Of a stretch of 64,000 nucleotides of DNA, positions 60,687 to 64,000 are shown in pieces. The notes beneath the pieces were generated by a model. That model ran no database searches. It was not told where the DNA came from and was given only the letters and a program-made list of their open reading frames with translations. Both the position numbers and the translations under genes were made by a program. How positions within the stretch are numbered: position 1 is the first letter of the stretch; each line of letters starts with the position of its first letter. This DNA is from Montifringilla adamsi (Eukaryota; Chordata; Aves; Passeriformes; Passeridae). The stretch is from assembly GCA_017590115.1 (NCBI GenBank), contig JAGGNK010013558.1, forward strand, positions 17,006,574 to 17,070,573, given 5' to 3'.

Positions 60687-63600
60687 CTGGGAAGGAGCCA
60701 GAGGATAAATGTTAGCAAACTGTTGCAATAAAACATTATGCTCCACTTAAAGCCAGTGAGAAAAGGCCAGCTCTTCCTGGGTTTGTGGGTGCTTTGATGG
60801 TGCTGTGCTGTCATCACCCTGAGCTCACTGATCCCCTCTGGGAGCTGAAGTGTGTAAAGCAGCAGTGTCAGTATGCAGAGGAATATTCCCTCTTGACTCC
60901 ATATCAGGCAAAACCCCAAACTCTGCAGTGGGGCTGTTTTTTTCTCTCAGATAGAGAGACTTGTCTGCAGACCACCCTGAAAGACCATTCCTTGCAAGGG
61001 AAAGGAGGAATCCTCCCTGCTCTGTCTTCCACCTCCACCGACTCCAGCAAGTGCTGGAAGCACCACAGTGGGGCTACAAGGCAGTGAATAAAGTGTCTAA
61101 GAAGGATCTGAAGGAGGAGGGATGGAGGGGAGGACATTTTTTTCTAAAAGAAAAGCAGCATCGATCTTTAGCTTCCTGCAATCTGTCAGTGAGAGCATGT
61201 TCTCTGTAATTACAGGCATGCCTGGATGGAGTGAGGGACTGGAGCAATAACTGTGCAGTCACTGAGCACCAGAAGGCTCTCATGCCTTTCTCACCAGGCA
61301 ATTGACCTTCTAGCCTGTTATTCAGGACTGTCATCCAGATCTGTATCCTTACACCATGAATCTTTTACTTGTCACCCAGTTCTGGGTTATTATGGTAGTG
61401 GCCCAAACAAGACTTCTCAAAAATAGGCCTGCTGAAAAATACTATTTCATTCTGCTGGAGGCTCCTGTAATCTAGGTAGAGCAACTTTACCATATTTCTT
61501 TTGAAAGCGTTGTGTGTTACTTCTCTGAAATGAATTAAAAAACTGTTTCCCATCTTCCCATTACTTAAGGGGGGAAAATCAGCTCAGCACCATTTGTAGA
61601 AACATCTTCACCTGCTGCAATTGTCATGAATTAATTTGTGAATGCCATGACTGGCGTGACAGCACTGATGACTGTGCTGACAGTGCAGGCAGAAGCCATT
61701 TGGTTTGAGCAGGACTGGGCAGACTGGCCACCTGTCTTTTGTGGAACAGGACTCTGCTCAAATGTTCCTGTGCATTAAAGCACTTGACTGACACATTTGT
61801 GAATTTCTGTTGGCTAAAACAGCTGGTGAGACACCAAACCTGTTTCTCCAGACTGCAGTTTTGGTGCACCTCCGTGGCCCAGGGCTTGGTATTTCTCCTA
61901 TGGAATGGGAAAATGTCAGCTGGGAAATTGAATACTAGGGGTGAAAGACTGACAAAAATAGCCCTGAAGTGCAGAAATCAGTGTTCATGAAAATTAATAG
62001 CCAGGCCTCCTTGGTATCAGCTGGGCTCTGCCCTGTTGGAGCCAACATGAGGGAATTGTCCACCTGGGGGAAGGAACCTCGTGACAAAGGCCTGCAGGGG
62101 CAGAAATGGCTGTGCTTTATGAGCTGAGTGTGAGTCACAAGGCTGGGAAAGGGCTCTGCCCAGGCTCCATTCAGCTAATATTCACTTCAGCACTGCTCTT
62201 ACTGTGATCTACAGCTACTGGCAGAAGAAAAAGGGAAAGGGGCTGAAAGCAAAGGAGAAAGATAAAAATACATTCTTGGCAGAGGCTGGCTGTGAGCTTG
62301 CACTTAGGATGGGCAGCACACAGCATGCCAACTATTTCCAAGATGCCTTAAGAAGCAAGGTTATGGTTTTCCTTTTAGGAAGGAAAATTCCTTTCTAATT
62401 TTTTTTTTGTTTGTTGCTCTTTTGCAGGGGAGAAATCACCTTGTTTCCACCCTGTTTGCTGGTCTCTAGTCAGTACCAGCACAGACGTGGCAGAGTGCAA
62501 CTAGAAAATTAGCACAGAAAAAACAAGTATTACCGTCATCATGAGAAGAATGATTGCACAGGGAACGAGCTGGAACCCAGGGTACCAAAACAAAGATGTG
62601 TCTGTGGTGAAAACAATCTCCAGTTTACCCCTTGGAGAGGTCTTCAGCCACCATCTACTACATCCACTCCTGATCCCAACCCTGTGGTTACAAATCAGGT
62701 GGGGCAATGCTGAAAGGGATCTCTGAAACCTCACAGCCCACTCTGCCCTGCCTGTGACCATCAAAATACTTAGAAATTAAAGGCTCCTCTAAAGTGGTGG
62801 TTTTACTTTCACATCCAGGAGACAAGTGATATTAAATGTCTAAATAACACAAATATGTAAAGTAGGTTATTTTCAAAAGCACCAAGGGGATGATCACTTT
62901 GACCACTAAACTTCATCCTCTCAGTGAAACCTATGCTTGAATCAATGACTTGTAAAAACAATCAGGCAAACAAGTAAAGGTGAGTCCTACATACTGTCCT
63001 GGCAGTGCCCTGAACCCCCACAGTTCCCCCAAATTTTCCTTCAAAGGCAGTTGAAAATATTGTTTTAGTGCCTGTGATACACATTTCAATAATGTTCACA
63101 ACCAATGTGGAAAGACAAAGGATATGTGGATAAAGTGATTAAAGATGAAAATTCCTGCCAGTTTCAAATTTTTGGAAGGAATTTGCAGCAAGATATTAGC
63201 AGAATTACTATCTGCAAATATACACACGGGGAGAAAAAGGTGGTGTTCAAATAGTATCACATTATGGTAACTATTAAATTGCAGCACAGGTAGATTTTTG
63301 TCTCTACACTGTCATTACACCTTCTGAACACACCTGAGTTTGTTTAACAAGACGACCTACTTAGAGGGTGATCTTCTTTAAAAAAGGGTAGGTACTTTTC
63401 TTACGACAACATCAAAAATAACTCCAGTGTTCTAACTCCAAACCCCAGGCTGGCTGTATTATTAACTAAGCCAATTAACTGCTGTACACTAAGCCCTGTG
63501 TATATCACACACAGCATTTGGCTTCCAGTTACACTTTAAGCCTGTAAGCTGATCTTAGGGATTGCTTGACACCAGAGTTCTTTCCAGTTTGGTCTTTCCC

Positions 63601-64000
63601 TCCCAGATTATAACCTATCTTCTGTGGGACCAGGGGAGTGCTCCAGCTGGGGTCCCAGGAGAGCCTCTCACTTTGCCAACAAACACTGATTTACGTGACA
63701 AACACACTCATTTTTCTTACAGCTACAGGGATGCCTCCATCCCTGGTATTATTATTTTTTGTAATCTTACCTCTACAGAAGATTCAAGAGCTAAGTGATC
63801 CCTGCTGGTGGTTAGATTCAGGAAGAATATGATGAGCTTTTAAGCAGAGATTTTACCCCAGTCAGTGGCTGTCTTTCCTGCTAAAATATGCCCAGAAGGG
63901 TGTGATTTTCAAAAGCTTCAAAAAGCTGGGATGGGCAGGACATGCAATCTGAGAGGGCTGCTCTAAATCTTTGTCTTCTGAGTCTTCCTCAACCTCTGAC
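60687..64000 (-). other. ADAMTS17: ADAMTS17 intron, running off the window
   Basis: At least 3.3 kb of intron upstream of the 60482-60686 exon. No further TSP1, spacer or protease exon is visible in either strand up to the edge. No repeat family is recognised with confidence. Confidence 0.8.

Overview
The window is vertebrate nuclear DNA, most likely avian. The coding exons match tetrapod MEF2A, LYSMD4 and ADAMTS17, in the order and orientation known from human 15q26.3 (MEF2A forward, LYSMD4 and ADAMTS17 reverse). The recognisable interspersed repeats are CR1 LINE pieces of the chicken type. Introns and spacers are short and repeat density is low, as in bird genomes. The species cannot be named from this sequence.

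Layout: 1-14.5 kb is the 3' part of MEF2A on the + strand: five coding exons, including the 24-nt alternative beta exon, then a 3'UTR of about 3.7 kb. LYSMD4 lies tail-to-tail on the - strand from about 14.5 to 21.9 kb. Its coding sequence is complete in two exons (259 codons), with an intron of 3.4 kb and a CpG-island promoter near 21.3-22.0 kb. The two genes appear to share a symmetrical polyadenylation region at 14,524-14,575, where both AATAAA signals sit in or beside an inverted repeat. From 22.04 to 22.41 kb, just upstream of the LYSMD4 promoter, lies a minisatellite with a period of about 24-25 bp that carries regularly spaced CACCTG E-boxes.

About 22.4-37.4 kb is intergenic, with no gene I can identify. 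It contains one pair of same-strand open frames (23.35-24.10 kb) that read like protein but are interrupted, and a CR1 scrap. From about 37.4 kb to the right edge is the 3' end of ADAMTS17 on the - strand: a putative long 3'UTR, then the last four coding exons. These encode the three C-terminal thrombospondin type 1 repeats and the PLAC domain, separated by introns of 2.2, 12.5 and 4.0 kb. The remainder of the window lies in the next upstream intron.

The three genes do not form a functional unit. MEF2A is a MADS-box transcription factor, LYSMD4 a single-pass membrane protein with a LysM domain, and ADAMTS17 a secreted extracellular-matrix metalloprotease. I found no RNA gene, intact transposon, endogenous retrovirus, CRISPR or prokaryotic element. 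Exon limits come from splice consensus, phase agreement and remembered family sequences; UTR ends are inferred from polyadenylation signals only.
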